Source of the DNA: Osmia lignaria lignaria
Taxonomy: Eukaryota; Arthropoda; Insecta; Hymenoptera; Megachilidae
Direction: 5' to 3'
Assembly (NCBI RefSeq): GCF_051020975.1
Contig: NC_135034.1
Span: 8,990,001-9,054,000, forward strand
Length of the DNA: 64,000 nucleotides
The position numbers and the translations under genes were made by a program. Positions 32,979-47,900 of this stretch are shown here, piece by piece; the stretch's first letter is position 1, and every line of letters begins with the position of its first letter. The notes below the pieces were generated by a model. That model was not told the origin of the DNA. It worked only from the letters and a program-made list of their open reading frames with translations, and ran no database searches.

Positions 32979-35900
32979 CTGTAACAAAAACAAATTCCAT
33001 TTTAGCATACCAAGATTCTCTTTTATTTTTTACTACAGAAAGAGTAATAAGTTATCTTACTTTCAGTTGGATCTGCTGTAAACCTTTCTTCTCTCCTTTC
33101 CAGAGTGAATATCAGATTCGACTGGATTGTTATTTCTTCTCGAAGTTGTCCTTCGTAGTTGTCTGCGATGCTCAAAGAAGTGTCGTTCGTTTCTGAATCA
33201 ACGTCTCGTCGGCGACGACCGAACGCATTGTATCCTCGACAGTTTACCTATAACAATCATTTAAGTATTATCATGTATCTTTCCTTCTTTGTTACTTCAG
33301 TGTACTTTATGGTAATTAATTGATACTTACAGGTTGACAGCGACCGAAGCATACACGGATATTGCACTGGAATCGAATATTGTTGCTGCTTGGGAACTTG
33401 AATGCGTTGAAGCTGGCCATCAGCGTCTGTGTTTCAGGGTTCTGTTCCCATTCGCCAAATATCGTTGGGTCTGTCGCACAACCATTCTCGTCTGTTACTA
33501 TGTACTCGTTCTCCAAATTGTCTTCCATCGTTTTAGCCACGCAATTTCGAGCAAATCCACCGTAAATAGCTGGAATGTTTTAAGCAGGTGTTGAAGTTTT
33601 GAAAAACTCGTGAAATAATTTTCCTGTTTAATGTATACTTACTTGAGGGTTGAACTTCGACCTGCAACATTAGGTTGTCTCCAATTTCGGCCGAGTTAAT
33701 TTCGTTTCCATTTTGAGTGACGATCTTCATCAGACAGACTGGCGGTGGACCAGTATTGGCGATGGTTCCAGCGGTTGTTAACATGGAGACATTAAAGCCA
33801 AGAGTGACATTTTGTTCTCCTGTTTGATATATACATTTGATGTGATAAGCCTGGGTCTTGTATGTCATCAATTTCGGGTGCTTTTGTATGACCAGTACAA
33901 AGCTAGCTTGTCCCTGAAATGATATAATTTTGTGTTACGTATTGTAATTATATCTTCGATGAACGTTTCTAAAGATAAAACTTACGTTCACGTGTATCAA
34001 TCCACAATTTCCAAATGCCACTTTGAATATCTCGGTCTTGTGCATCGTTTCCGCAGCAATAGAAACAACTCTTCTGCATTGTTCGTCCTTACTATGACCT
34101 TTAACATATAGCACTCCATCAAACTCTTGGTCCTGAAGATGTATTTCGACCTGCACTCCATCCGACAAGCAGCTGACCACCATTTCTGGTTTTGGGAAAT
34201 CGGTTCGCCATCGGTTTTTGTCACCTATTAAATAAAAATTTTATTGATTAATTTACCGTTTATATCAAGAAATTCTTGTACGTAAGAACGTGTTCTTACA
34301 GCATTGTTTGTAAGCATTTCCAATGTAGCCGTTGATGCATATGCAGATAGCTTGATGTCGAGTAGCATTGCAAAATGCATACGAGCCACACAGTTGGCTC
34401 ATGCAAGGATCTTCGCAAGTTTGACTAGTTTTGTCACAGAACCTATTGTCAGCACAGTCGTCGTCGTGTTTGCATTCGATTATGTCGGCTGCGAAATAAA
34501 GATACTATTAATTCAACAGATCCATAGAAGTATGATTAATATAAATATTAAATTTATCTTGCATCTTACCTAATTTACAATATCCATTGCCGTCTAGTCT
34601 GTATCCGTGTTGAGTTGGACAGACACACCGTCCATATTCATCGATGATCATGCCATTTTCCAAAGCACACACGCAATATCCTTCGTTGTTAATGATCATT
34701 CCAGTTTGTTTGTGGCAAGGTATGCACACTTCGCTCTCGTCTTTAGCCGTTCCAGGTGGACAGATACAATTGCCATATTCATCAAGGATCTGACCCTTCT
34801 CCACTGGACATACATTAGCTAGAAAAGGAAAACGTACATTTAGATAGGTTTCTACATCAATTCTTCCTTTTGGAACATGTTTAAGGACAATTACTTTTTT
34901 CACAATGAACAACCGCGTTTCCTCTGTAACCAGGAATGCACTCGCAAATCATAGTCCTCACAGGAGTTGTATCCAGGACTTTGCAGTCCGCATTCACTCC
35001 GCAAGGCTCGATTTTCACGCAAGGATTAATACATTCGCCATTAAAGCAAGCGGTTTGAGATGGACACTCGTTGTCTGCCTTGCATTTCTCTGTCACTGAA
35101 ATCAAACCAGTCGAAAATAAGCGAAAGTCTAATAGATTAAATAAAAATTTAATAGATGAGCTTATTCTTACATTTGGTGCATCCCAGTTTGGCATCACCG
35201 ATGTAGCCAGGAGGGCAAGCGCACTCGACCACATGGTTGTACACGTTACAGTCCATGTTCCCGGTGCAAGGATTCACGGCACAAGGATTCTCGCATCGAT
35301 TGTTGACGCAGGCCTTGTTCGTTGGGCAATCCGAGTTGGTCCTGCAACCAAGAAGAACACAGGCCGCTCTTGGATTACCTCCATAGCCAGGTGGACATTC
35401 ACAGATGGCCTTGTGATTGATGCCATGACATTCTGCCCCTTTTCCACAAGTGGACAGGGACGGCGAGCACACTGAAACGCAGTTGTGCTGTATGCAAGCG
35501 TGCGATCCACTGCAATCTCCATCCGTGCGACATCCGGCGACTGAAAAAATAAATGCAAGTTCGCAATAAAGAGTAACAAGATCGTTTAACGAGTGAAATG
35601 AAGAAGAAGAGAAAAAAAAAAATTAATCCTTACCCTTGGTACATACTACATCAGGATTTCCATCGTAACCCAAAATACAAGAACAGATTGGCTTGTGATT
35701 CGCTACGCTGCATTCTGCGTTTGGTCCGCAGGCGCAAGGATTCTTGCATACAGCGTTCACGCAAGACTTGTCCAATGGGCAATCGCTGTCTCTGGTACAT
35801 TCGACCTCTAGAATCGGCTTGGTGGCCTTGCAGAGTCCACTTCCGCTGCTTACATAGCCACTAGGACACACGCAAACCATCGTGCGAACAGGGTAAGTTG

Positions 35901-38900
35901 GTAGCACCCTGCACTCCGATGGTTCGCTGCATGGTTGGATCACAGAGCATGGATTCTGACATTTGTTGTTAAAGCAGGCCAGCGAATCTGGACAGTCTCC
36001 GTCTTCCTTGCATTCTGGTCTCTCTTCCGGTTTGCAATTCACGTAAGGATTGCCTGTGTGATGAGCCGGGCAACGACAGATTGGCAGATGGTTGAAGACT
36101 CTGCATTCGGCACGCGGTGAACAAGGGTTGCTATGGACGCATGGGTTGATGCATTGCATGTTGATGCAAGAGTGATCGCCGGGACAGTCGCCATTGCTAT
36201 AGCATCCTATCACTTTGCAACGATCCAGAGCATTTCCGTGATAACCCTTACGGCAACGACAGTCGGCTTTATGGTTGTTAGGGTAGCATTCGGCGTTCAC
36301 GCCACAATTATCGGACACTAGGCAAGGATCGACGCAGTTGTTGTTCACGCAAATCTTGTCCAAAGCGCATTCGCTGTCTCGTCTGCACTCTACGGAGTAG
36401 CAGGCGATGTCTGGGTTGCCTTGGTAGCCTTCCTCGCAAGAACAGATCGGTTTGTGGTTTTTGACATAGCAGGCAGCGTTGGTACCGCAGTTGCATGGGT
36501 TTCTGCATTGTCTGTTGATGCAGGCCTCTTTGTCGCTACACTCGTCGTTCGTTGTACAGCTACCGATGACTGCTATTTGAACTGCAACGAGGAAATAGAA
36601 TATTATTCGAGTGAAATTATTAGATTGTCACATATCGAATTGGTGTAGTGTAATATTTTCTTACTTGGTCTGCAAACACCATCGATGTCAGTGGTCCAGC
36701 CTTCTGGACAAGTGCAGGTCATGGTCCTCACTGGAAGCGTATCAAGAACATTGCATCGTGCGTTCTCCAGACATGGTTTAATAACCGGGCATGGATCGAT
36801 GCATTTGTTCTTGATGCACACCAGTTTGTCGGCGCACTCGATGTCGATTCTGCATTCTGGCTCGTCAAGTGGTGTCGTTGGACGATGCTCGCAGTAGGAA
36901 TAGGGATTTCCAGCAGGGATGTTCTCGGGACAGCGACAAGTAGCCAGGTGATCTTGAACGTAGCAGACAGCATTCTGAGCACACGGTGAATCTTCGATGC
37001 ACGGATTTATGCAGCGTCCGCTGCTGCAGGCGAGATTTCGAGGACAGTCGTAATCAGCGCTGCACTCGACCCTCTCGCAATGCACTTCCGGATTGCCGAT
37101 GTAGCCTGCACCGCAGCGACAAACGGCGCGATGCTTTTGACCGTAACATTCTGCATTGATTGCACATTTGTTCTCCAAAATACAAGGATTCACGCATTGG
37201 CCGTTGTAACAGGTGGCTGCGTTGTTGCATTCGCTGTCCGACTCGCAATCCACTATAAAGCGAAATGTTATGAGATTGAACGAATAGATAAAAGTTTACA
37301 TGGAATACTGTAAAGAGGTGTAACTTACGTTTGAAACAACCCAATTGAGGATTTCCAGAATATCCAGGTGGACAGGAGCAGGATGGATAGTGATCGACGA
37401 CGTTGCATTTTGCGTTTGGACCGCAATTGCACGGGTTGATGCACAAGTTATTGACACATGCAGCATTGCCCGCGCATTCGCTATTCGAAGTGCACTCGGC
37501 CACAATTTCCGCTGCAAAGAATGATTGTTGGTGAATCGCGTAAAAGTTAGTCTAAATTTTTGTTAAATTTTCTGAGCAACTTGATATCCATTTGATAATT
37601 TCTCGCCCTGTACTTACGTGGTACACAATTGATTCTCGCGTCACCAACATAGTTAGCAGGACATCTGCAGACTGGATTATGATTATCCACGTAACACAAG
37701 GCATTTCTGCCGCAGGTGTCTTCGAGAACGCATGGATTCACGCAAAGAGCGTTGATGCATTGTTTGTAATTTGGACACTCGCTGTTAGCGTAACATTCTG
37801 GACGAACTGGTGGTAGTGGCACTATAGGAACTAAACGTAGAGGTTTTATTATGCTTGTGAATGATCCGAAGTTAATTAGAATTGATACGAGTTGAAACTT
37901 ACGTCTGATGCACTCGATGTAAGCATTGCCGGTGAAATCAGGCGAGCATTGACAGATTCCTGTGTGGGACGTAGATTTGCATTGTGCATTAAAACCACAC
38001 TGGGTGGTAAGACAAGCCTCAATGCAAGTTCCATCGATACATTTATCCGAATCATTGCAATCCTGATCTTGATGACACTTGACATCTTCTAGCACTGAAA
38101 GATATTTTTTATATCGTTTTAAAATATGTCCAAAAATGGACTAAAATCATTGCTTCCCCAAAGTATCAATATTTACCAATTTTCTTGCACAGTCCATTGA
38201 TGTCAGTTATGGTATTCGGTGGACAGCTGCAAATCATTGTTCGAAGTGGTACCGTGTTCAATACCTTGCATTCTTGCTCACCAGTGCACATGTTCGAGGA
38301 CAGACAAGGATCTTGACATTTTGTATTGATGCATGCCAAAGACGGTGGACATACGCTATCCTCTCTGCACTCCACTTCGATGGCCACACCTGATTAAATG
38401 AAACACATAGTAGAATCATTGATTTTCCCAATTACCTCGATTATATTATATTTGTTAGCGGTTACTAACTTACCAGTGCATTCGACGTAAGGATTTCCAA
38501 CAGTTCCTACAGGGCAACTGCATCTCGGTTGATGGTCTCTAGCGATGCACTGGGCGGTTTCGGCGCAAGTGTCATCTTCGCAAACAGGTCGACAAACTCT
38601 GTTCAGTCTGTCGCAGGCTTCGTGATCAGCACAGTCTTCGTTGTAATGGCAAACCGCGGAAATGCATGCGATTCGAGGGTCACCCTGGGTGCCTTTAGGG
38701 CAAACGCATTGTGCTCTGTGCGAAATTGCAATGCACTCTGCACCGCGACCACATGCAATGTCTCCGACCAAGCATGGAGTGACACAGTTGTTGTTCTGAC
38801 AGGTCTTGTCGTAAGGACAGTCGCTGTCTGATTTGCACTCGGCTGAAAAAAGACATAGTTTGTTGTAGCTTTGTCTCATTAAGATAAATTGTAAATTGAT

Positions 38901-41900
38901 CATTATTGGGTACTTACGTCTGAAACATTGCATTTGAGGATCACCGGCAAAGTTCTGTTGACAGTGACAAGTTGGATGATGATTGACAGTGATACATTCT
39001 GCGTTCAATCCACACTGAGTACTGGCACACGGATTTTGACATAGTTCGTTTATGCAGGCCTCGTTGGGTGCACAATCGGTATTCCTTATGCACTCTGGGA
39101 ACGAATCAGTGTCTGCGAAAGTTCAAACAATTTTATTCACGATACTTGTTACAGAAATATAAATCCATTATGCTACTTTTATTCGCTATTCGAATAGTTA
39201 CCTCTGTAACAATTTACGAATGGATCGCCGGCCGTTCCTCGAGAGCAATGACACTGACGGTAATGATTGTCAACAGAACAGTCCGCGTTCGATGCACATG
39301 GACTGATGATGCACGGGTTGATGCACCGCTCGTTCAAGCATGCCAAATTCGAAGTGCATTCAGAGTCAGCTTTGCAGATTGCTTCGATTTGTTTATCCAC
39401 TGAAACATGAGAATATTAAATCAATTATTTCAAATTTGATCACTCGAAACTCTGTTCACTGTTGAATGCAATTGATCTTTACCTGGAATGCAAGCCACTG
39501 TTGCATCGCCAGCGAAATTCGGTAAACATTCACAGACCATAGTTCTCATAGGCAAAGTGTCCACTACAGAACATTTTGCACCAGCAATACAAGGTTTCGT
39601 TTCCATGCAAGGGTCTTTACAGATTCCATTGAAACAACCCAATTTACTGGGGCAGTCCCCATCCACCTGACACTGAGGTTGTGGTTCTATCGGTTCTGAA
39701 ACAATCAATTAACTTGTTAGTTAATTCTCCGTATCGTATAATTAGGTCATATTTCTTGAAATTGAATTATTACCCATTAGACAAGACTTGTATGGATCAC
39801 CAGTGTAACCTGGTGGGCACCGACACGTAGGACGATGGTTAATCACAGAACACTGAGCTGAAAGTGGACAGTCGCAAGGATTCACGCATTTCAAGTCGCG
39901 ACACGCTAATGAAGAAGGACAATCATTGTCGTTGGTGCACTCTGGTCTTTCGCAGCTCTGATACGGGTTACCCAGGTATCCTTCAGGACAATAGCATCGT
40001 GGTCTATGATATCCGTCGGACGAACAAAGTGCATTGATACCACACTGTGTCACTGAGCATGCATCCAGGCATTCGTTGTTGATGCAGGATTGGGTCAATG
40101 GACAATCGCTATCACCGCGACATCCAACTGTAGAAACGAATACATAAGTGTTAACACTGAGATAAATTTTTTAAGTGGGTGAAAATAATAAAATTGTTTT
40201 ATGAGACGTACGCTCGCGACAGTACTGTTGAGGATTGCCAGTGAAACCTTCGTTGCAGACGCATACAGCCCGGTGCAGTTGCACGTGGCACCGACTGTTA
40301 TAGCCACAGGAATCAAGGGTGCAAGGATCGACGCATTTCTGATTGTAACAGGTCTTATCGTTTGGACATTCAGAATTTTGGGTACATTCCGGGGTCGGTT
40401 CTTCAACTGTTGGGATGGTGCACTGAATCCTAGCGTTGCCAGTAAAACCAGATGGACACGAGCAGACTGGCTTGTGATTGACAGTCTGACAAAGCGAGTT
40501 GATTCCACAGGCACCGATGCAAGGATCCCTGCATTTCTGGGCGAAACAGGCCTTGTCTCGTGGACAATCAGAATTGATGACACATTCTGGATAAATGCAT
40601 ATTGCAACGCCGTTCTTAACTTTGCATTCACCGTTGTAAGTGCACGGTGATGGATTGCAGGGGTCAGTTTCTGGAAAGGAATCGTTAAGTTATAGCACAG
40701 CATGTTTCGATACGTAAAATTAAATAAATACGATTATGTTTGAAGTACCAATTTTCGTGTAGCATTCTTCGAATGGATTGCCAATTAAGGGAGATGGACA
40801 GCTACAAAGTGGACTGTGATTGATCGCCTTGCAGTTTGCCTTGATTCCACAGACGTTCTGGGTGCAGGGGTTGATGCATTTGTTGTTGATGCAAGCCTTG
40901 TCTCCTGAACAGTCTGAACTGATCACGCATTCTGGGTGACAACCAGTGATGCTCGATGGGATTCCTTGTAAGCCAGGCAGACACTTGCACGCTGCATTGT
41001 TGCCGATCTTCTCGCAGATGGTATTTGGACCACACGGTGACGGTGAACAAGGATCTCTTTCCTTTGGAACTGTGTTTCATTCAATTAATAAATTATTTGC
41101 ACAAATTTAATTTGTGTTACTTGAGTCAGATATTTTGGTTAGTATTTATTACCTTCAGGCAGTGCTTGACAAAGAGTGAACGCATCTCCGATGGTAGGAG
41201 CAGGACAAGAACAGATAGGGATGTGATTGGATACAGTACAGATCGCTCCAACGCCACACGTGCCAGGACAAGGATCCTGGCACTTGGTCCTGATACAAGC
41301 TTGTGATTTTTGACAGTCGGTATTGACCAGACATTCCGGTTGACAACCTTCGTACGGATTTCCTCTGTAATCAGGCAGACACTCGCAGTATGCTGTATTG
41401 TACCTTTCCCTACAGTAAGCGTTGATGCCGCAAGGTGAAGGACTACAAGGTCTCGATGGCGTTGGTGGTGCAGGTGTGACTAGAATAAAATTACAAAATA
41501 AAATTAGTACCCCACTTTAGACATCGATCTATTCATTAATTCACGAAACAGAATAAAGAATTGTTAATTTACAAGAAAGCTAGCTTGAGGACTATACAGA
41601 AGAGATGTACATGAAACTGAAGAGAATGAAGAACGTGTATGAACAAAATGTATGTTTGATAAAAATTCAAGAGTATCAAAATAGAAAGTAGAGATTCTGT
41701 TGTCTATAATCGACGTGCAATCGTTTGTGTTTGGTACAATCTTTATATACAGTATTTACAGATGACTGAAAAATTCAATTATTATTCAAATCAGGCATCT
41801 CTGAATGTCTCTCCATTTTAATCGAAGAATATTTTTGTTTTAGAATTGCGACATGGGATATTCCTTACTGTTGGTCACGGAACAAACTGTGAACGGGTCT

Positions 41901-44900
41901 CCTGTGTATCCCTCGGGACACACGCAACGGATGTAATGCAGGGTAACTTGACAGAGAGCATTAGTGCCGCACAGTCCTGTGCAGGGATCGGTACATCTCT
42001 GCCTAACGCAGGCCTGATTGCCAGGGCACTCGCTGTTCACGAGACATTCGGGTCTACAGGTGGGAGGAGAGCCTACGAACTCGGGCAAACAGGAACAGGA
42101 AGCTTTATTGTCTGGCGACACTGTGCATTGGGAGTTTGGTCCACACGATGAGGGTTTGCATGGGTCCTGGCTGGGTTCCTGGTCCTGCGTTTCTGTTTTT
42201 CGACAAACGTTCTCATTGGGTTAATATTATTTGAAAGGTATAACATGCGGACCAGTGCTGTCCAAGTTCTAAATATAATAAAATATATCTATAAAAAATG
42301 AAATGGACTTTTATGGTTTATCAAGATACCATCATTAAAAGTGGTACTTTGTATTTTCTAACCATGGACAGCACTGAAGTAGACTTCTTTGGGGTACTTA
42401 CTCATGGGGAAGCAGCTGATGAATGGGTCACCTGAATACTGAGAAGGACAGCTGCAAATGGGGTTGTGGTTTCGTACGGTACACAATGCACCCTGACCAC
42501 AAGCGTTTTCGCAAGGATTCTGGCATTTCTCGTTCACACAGGCCCTGCTCTGTTCGCAGTCAGAGTTCACGAGGCACTCGGGTCTGCAGCTGGGTGAAGT
42601 TCCAAAGTATCCAGGGAGGCAGGAACAGGAAGCTTGCTCACCAAATTCGCGGCAAATGCTGTTCGGTCCGCAGGGTGAGGGTTCGCAAGGTTTCACACGT
42701 TCTATCGTCACGTAAAATGGTTATTAATCAATTGAATTTTAGAGGAATTTTTGTTTAAAACTGGCTGACCAATGGAGGCTACACTCACTTCGGATCGGTT
42801 TACAGAGGGTAAATGGATCTCCTTCGTGATTTTCCACGCAACTACAAGTGGGGATGTGATTCACAACCATGCATTCGGCGTTCTGACCGCAGATTCCGGT
42901 GCAAGGGTTCACGCATTTGTTGTTGGAGCAAGCTCTGTCATAAGTACAGTCAGAATTTTGTACACACTCTGGTCGACATCCTTGATAAGGATCGCCATGA
43001 TATTCGTTTATACAGCTACAGATTCCGTTCTGACATAATGCGTTTGGTCCACAGGGTGAAGGGTTGCATGGGTCTGATGGTACTGGAAGGATAGCTGCGA
43101 TTCGTGAAAGCAAGGATAATTATTAATTATATATATAATGGCCTAAGACGTCTTGATACCACTTAATTTCATGTATTCTTACGTGTGGGCATTGGACGAC
43201 AACTGGTGAAAGGATCTCCCGTGTAATCTCTGGGACAAGTGCAAATCGGTGTGTGACTGATAACGTTACAGAACGCATTAGTTCCACAAGATCCTGGACA
43301 CGGGTCTCTGCACTTTTCTCGAATGCATGCCTTATCGCTGGTACAGTCTGAGTTAATGGAACACTCTGGGCGACAGTTCGGAGCCGAACCGACGTAATTC
43401 GGTAGACAAGAACAGGAGGAGATACCTCCTATGTCTTGGCATTGTGAAAATGGTCCACAGGGTGATGGTACGCAGGGATTCGCAGGAACCAACGGAACCA
43501 TGGCTAAAACGTAGTCTCAAGTTAAAGATTGATTGAAAATATATCAAGTAAAGTGGGGCAGGTTGATGAGTATTTCACTTACTGGTGACATCGAAGCATT
43601 TAACGAATGGATCTCCTGTCTGACCAGGATTACAGCTACAAATGGGACTATGATGGAAGGTCTCGCATCTAGCGCTTATTCCACAGACACCAGGACAGGG
43701 ATCAACGCATTTTTGATTCACGCAAGCCATGTTGCTAGCACATTCGGTGCTAACTACACACTCTGGTCTGCACCTTGGAGGAGTGCCTTTGAACGTAGAC
43801 AAGCAAGAACAGCTAGCCTGACCATTGACGTTGCGACATTGGCTGTTGGGGCCGCAGGGTGATGGGTCACATGGGTTGGTAGGATTTGGTTCGACTATTT
43901 AAAACCCAATAATGTTACATTACACTCTATCTAAATAGAATATAAATCCTGAAATTTTAGGACAACTTACAAGGCTGTTCAAACAGATTACAGTATCTGA
44001 AGGGATCTCCGGTGTATCCTAATTGACAGCTGCATGCTGGGATGTGATTAACGACCTGACATACAGCGTTGAATCCACACGTTCCTGGACAAGGGTCTTG
44101 ACACTTGTTTCTTATGCATGCTCGGTTAAATGGACAGTCTGAATTGATGAGACATTCGGGTCTACAGTTTTCGTATGGATTTCCATAGAAATCGGGCAGA
44201 CAAGTACAAATAGCTGAACCATAAGATTCGCGACAGACAGCGTTAGCCGCGCAGGGAGATGGCTGGCATGGATTTACTTTCTGTGGAATGTCTTCAACTA
44301 CAAATGAAATTAAGAGATTAAGTCAATCTCCTTTAACGTACCCCTACAAAGAAACTATGAACAGACAGTCTTACTTGGTTGAGGAATGCACTGTACGAAT
44401 GGATTCCCGGTGAAACCAGTGGCACAAGTACACATGGGAGTGTGACTAATGGTTCTACATTCGGTGTTACTTCCACAGGAGCCAGGGCAAGGGTCTCTAC
44501 ACTTTTGATTGATGCAAGCCTCTTGTGCTAGACACTCGGTGTTGCTTACGCATTCGGGTTTACAGTTTGGTGGATTTCCTATGAATTCAGGGAGGCAAGA
44601 ACAAGAGGGAGCATTATTGTTCACCTGACACACGGCGTTTGGACCGCACGGTGATGGTTGACAAGGATTCACAATAACACCTGGCTCTTTTGCTGAAAAA
44701 GAAACATGTTTATCATAACTGTAGCTCTCAGTTAAACGTACTCGTTAAATAAAGTCTGATTCTTACTGTATGGGACACATTGGACAAATGGATCACCCGT
44801 GTACTGTTCGAAACAGCTGCACACAGGGTTGTGATTAATCACGGAACACTGTGTTGATAATCCGCAAGCACCAAGACAGGGATCGATACACTTTTGATTA

Positions 44901-47900
44901 CTGCAAGCTCTGTCTCGTGGACAATCAGTGCTGACGACGCATTCTGGTCTACAGGAAGGTGGAGTTCCCTTGAATCCGTTAATGCAAGAGCAAACAGCTT
45001 GGCCGCTGGAGACACGACAATGACTGTTTGGACCGCAGGGTGATGGATTGCACGGGTCAATGGTACTGATTTCTGTCATAAAATATTTTTTCGTTAGTGT
45101 CTTTAAAATGTGTCAACATTATTGAAAAATAAAAAGGCGAACCTTGTACAGGGTTACAGGATAAGAACGCATTGCCTGTCGTGTTTCTTGGACAACTGCA
45201 CATAGGCAGATGGTTGATTACGTTGCACTCAGCGTTCAATCCACACGTGCCTATACACGGGTTTCTACATTTGTGAAGTATACAGGCCTCGTTTCGGGAA
45301 CAGTCTGTATTGATAACACATTCGGGACGGCAAATGGCGTAAGGATCACCTAAATAACCGGGTACACAAGTGCAAACACCGTTGTCGCACTGGGCGTTTG
45401 GTCCGCATGGCGATGGGTTGCACGGGTCTGACGGGGCTTCGGTTACTGGAACAAATGGACAATTGTATATGTTCGAAAATAACAGAGCAGTTGAAGGGAT
45501 TATTGGTATTTTCTTCTTACTAGGTGGAGGTACCGGGGTACAGCTAGTGAAAGGATCACCGGTGTATCCTTCAGGACAAGTGCAAGCTGGTGTGTGATTC
45601 ATAACTGTGCAATAAGCAGCAACGCCACAGGAGCCTGGGCAAGGATCTCTGCACTTTTCTCGAATGCAAGCTCTGTTCGCTGTGCAGTCCGAATTGATAG
45701 AACATTCTGGTCGACAATTGGGGGGTACTCCGATGTAGTTATTCATGCAAGTGCATACTGGCGTGTCTGCAACAGCCTTGCACATTGCATTTGGACCGCA
45801 TGGGGATGGAACGCATGGGTCTTTCGGGTACCGGTCATCTGGTTTAGGTACTGTAGAGAAAACTCGTTAAAACAGATACGACTAAGAATAAATTTGAAGA
45901 ATGTTCGGTATCTCAAAGTAAGCTTACTTGGTGTCGGGAAACAGTAAACGAATGGATCTCCTGTTAGGCCACTACCACAGCTACAAATTGGACTGTGGTG
46001 GACAACTTTGCATTGGGCGTTACGGCCGCAGGTGCCAGGACAGGGATCTTTGCACTTTTGATTTATGCACGCGAGATTGGAATTGCATTCTGAGTTCACT
46101 ACGCATTCTGGTCTGCAATTAGGTGGAGTGCCTATGTACTGAGGCATGCAAGAGCATACAGCTTGGCCATTGACGTTCTGGCATTGGCTGTTGGGACCGC
46201 ATGGCGATGGGTTACACACGTCGCGTTCTTCTTCTTCGACTGTAAAACGTTGATTTTTAATAATTTGTTCAAACTAGCAGGGAAAAAAATTAATACATCA
46301 CTACTCACGTGTTGGTATCTTGTACATGCAATTGACGTACGGATCACCGGTGTATTGCGGAATGCAAGTGCATACAGGTAGATGATTAACGACCTGACAG
46401 TTGGTGTTGGCACCGCAAGAACCGGGGCAAGGATTCTGGCACTTGGATCTTATACATGCTAACTGCGAAGGACAATCCGAAGAAATCGTACATTCTGGTC
46501 GGCATCCTTCGTAAGGATTGCCGACGTACTCGGGCAAGCAGGTGCAAGAGCTAAGGCCATTTTGTTCTCGACAAATGGCGTTAGCTCCGCAGGGGGATGG
46601 TTGACAAGGTCGTGCTGGAATCATTGGCTCCGCTAAAAGGAACAATAGAATTATTAAATTCGATTAAACTCGATCACTGCACTTGATGCAGTCGTTGCTA
46701 GAACACTCACGTTGCTTAGCTGTGCACTGAACAAATGGATCTCCTGTAAAGTCCCTCATACAAGTACAAGATGGAATATGGTTTACAACATAGCACTCTG
46801 CGTTAGCGCCACAGGAACCTGGACAAGGATCTCGGCACTTGCGATTAATGCACGCCAATTGGCCACTGCATTCGCTATTACTGATACATTCGGGTCTACA
46901 ATTTGGTGGTGTTCCAACGAACTCTGCCTTGCAAGAACAGGATGGAGAGTTATTATTCACTCGACAGTCTGCGTTCGGTCCACACGGGGATGGCTGACAT
47001 GGATTTGTTGGTTGAACGGGTTCCTCCGCTTTAAAAAAAATAAACAATTGAATTGTTGCCATTGGACCATCTGAGACTAGAATAAAGGACACCTACGTCT
47101 GGGGAAGCATCGCACGAACGGATCACCAGTGAATACAGGAGGACAACTGCAAATTGGGTTGTGATTCACCACTTGACAACGGGCCGATACTCCGCAAGAT
47201 CCAGGACATGGGTCCGTACACTTTAGATTCACACAGGCCTCGTTTAACGCGCAATCACTGTTAACGAGACACTCTGGACGGCAGGCGGGAGGGTTTCCAA
47301 TGTAACCAGGGGCACACGAACAAACTGCCTGTCCACCGATGTCCTGGCATCTACTGTTGGGACCGCAAGGTGACGGGTTGCAAGGTTCTACTACCACTGG
47401 GTCTGTAAAGTTAAGAACACTTGTCTGTATTCTGTCGCATATTCGAGACTTCATTTTTATTCCTGAATATTTACCTTTGGCTGGATAACACGCGATGAAC
47501 GCATTTCCTGACATGCCATCCGGACAGTTACACATGGGGGTATGATTGATTACCACGCATTCGGCGCTTTGACCGCAAGCGCCAACGCAAGGGTCGAAAC
47601 ACTTGTTGCGATTGCAAGCTTTGTCTAGTGGGCAGTCTGGATTTTGGACGCATTCCGGACGACATCCGTAATACGGGTCACCGTGATATTCAGGCAAACA
47701 AGAGCACACCCCATTGCGACACAGTGCGTTCGATCCGCATGGCGAGGGGTTACAGGCGTCTTGAGGAACTGGTGGTGATGCTACAGAGATGAATTTATTA
47801 AAACAGTTTCGAACCAGCTGCTTGCGGTACAGATATGATAATAAATGCTTACGAGGTGATTCTAAGAAACAACTGACAAACGGATCGCCAGTGTATCCTT

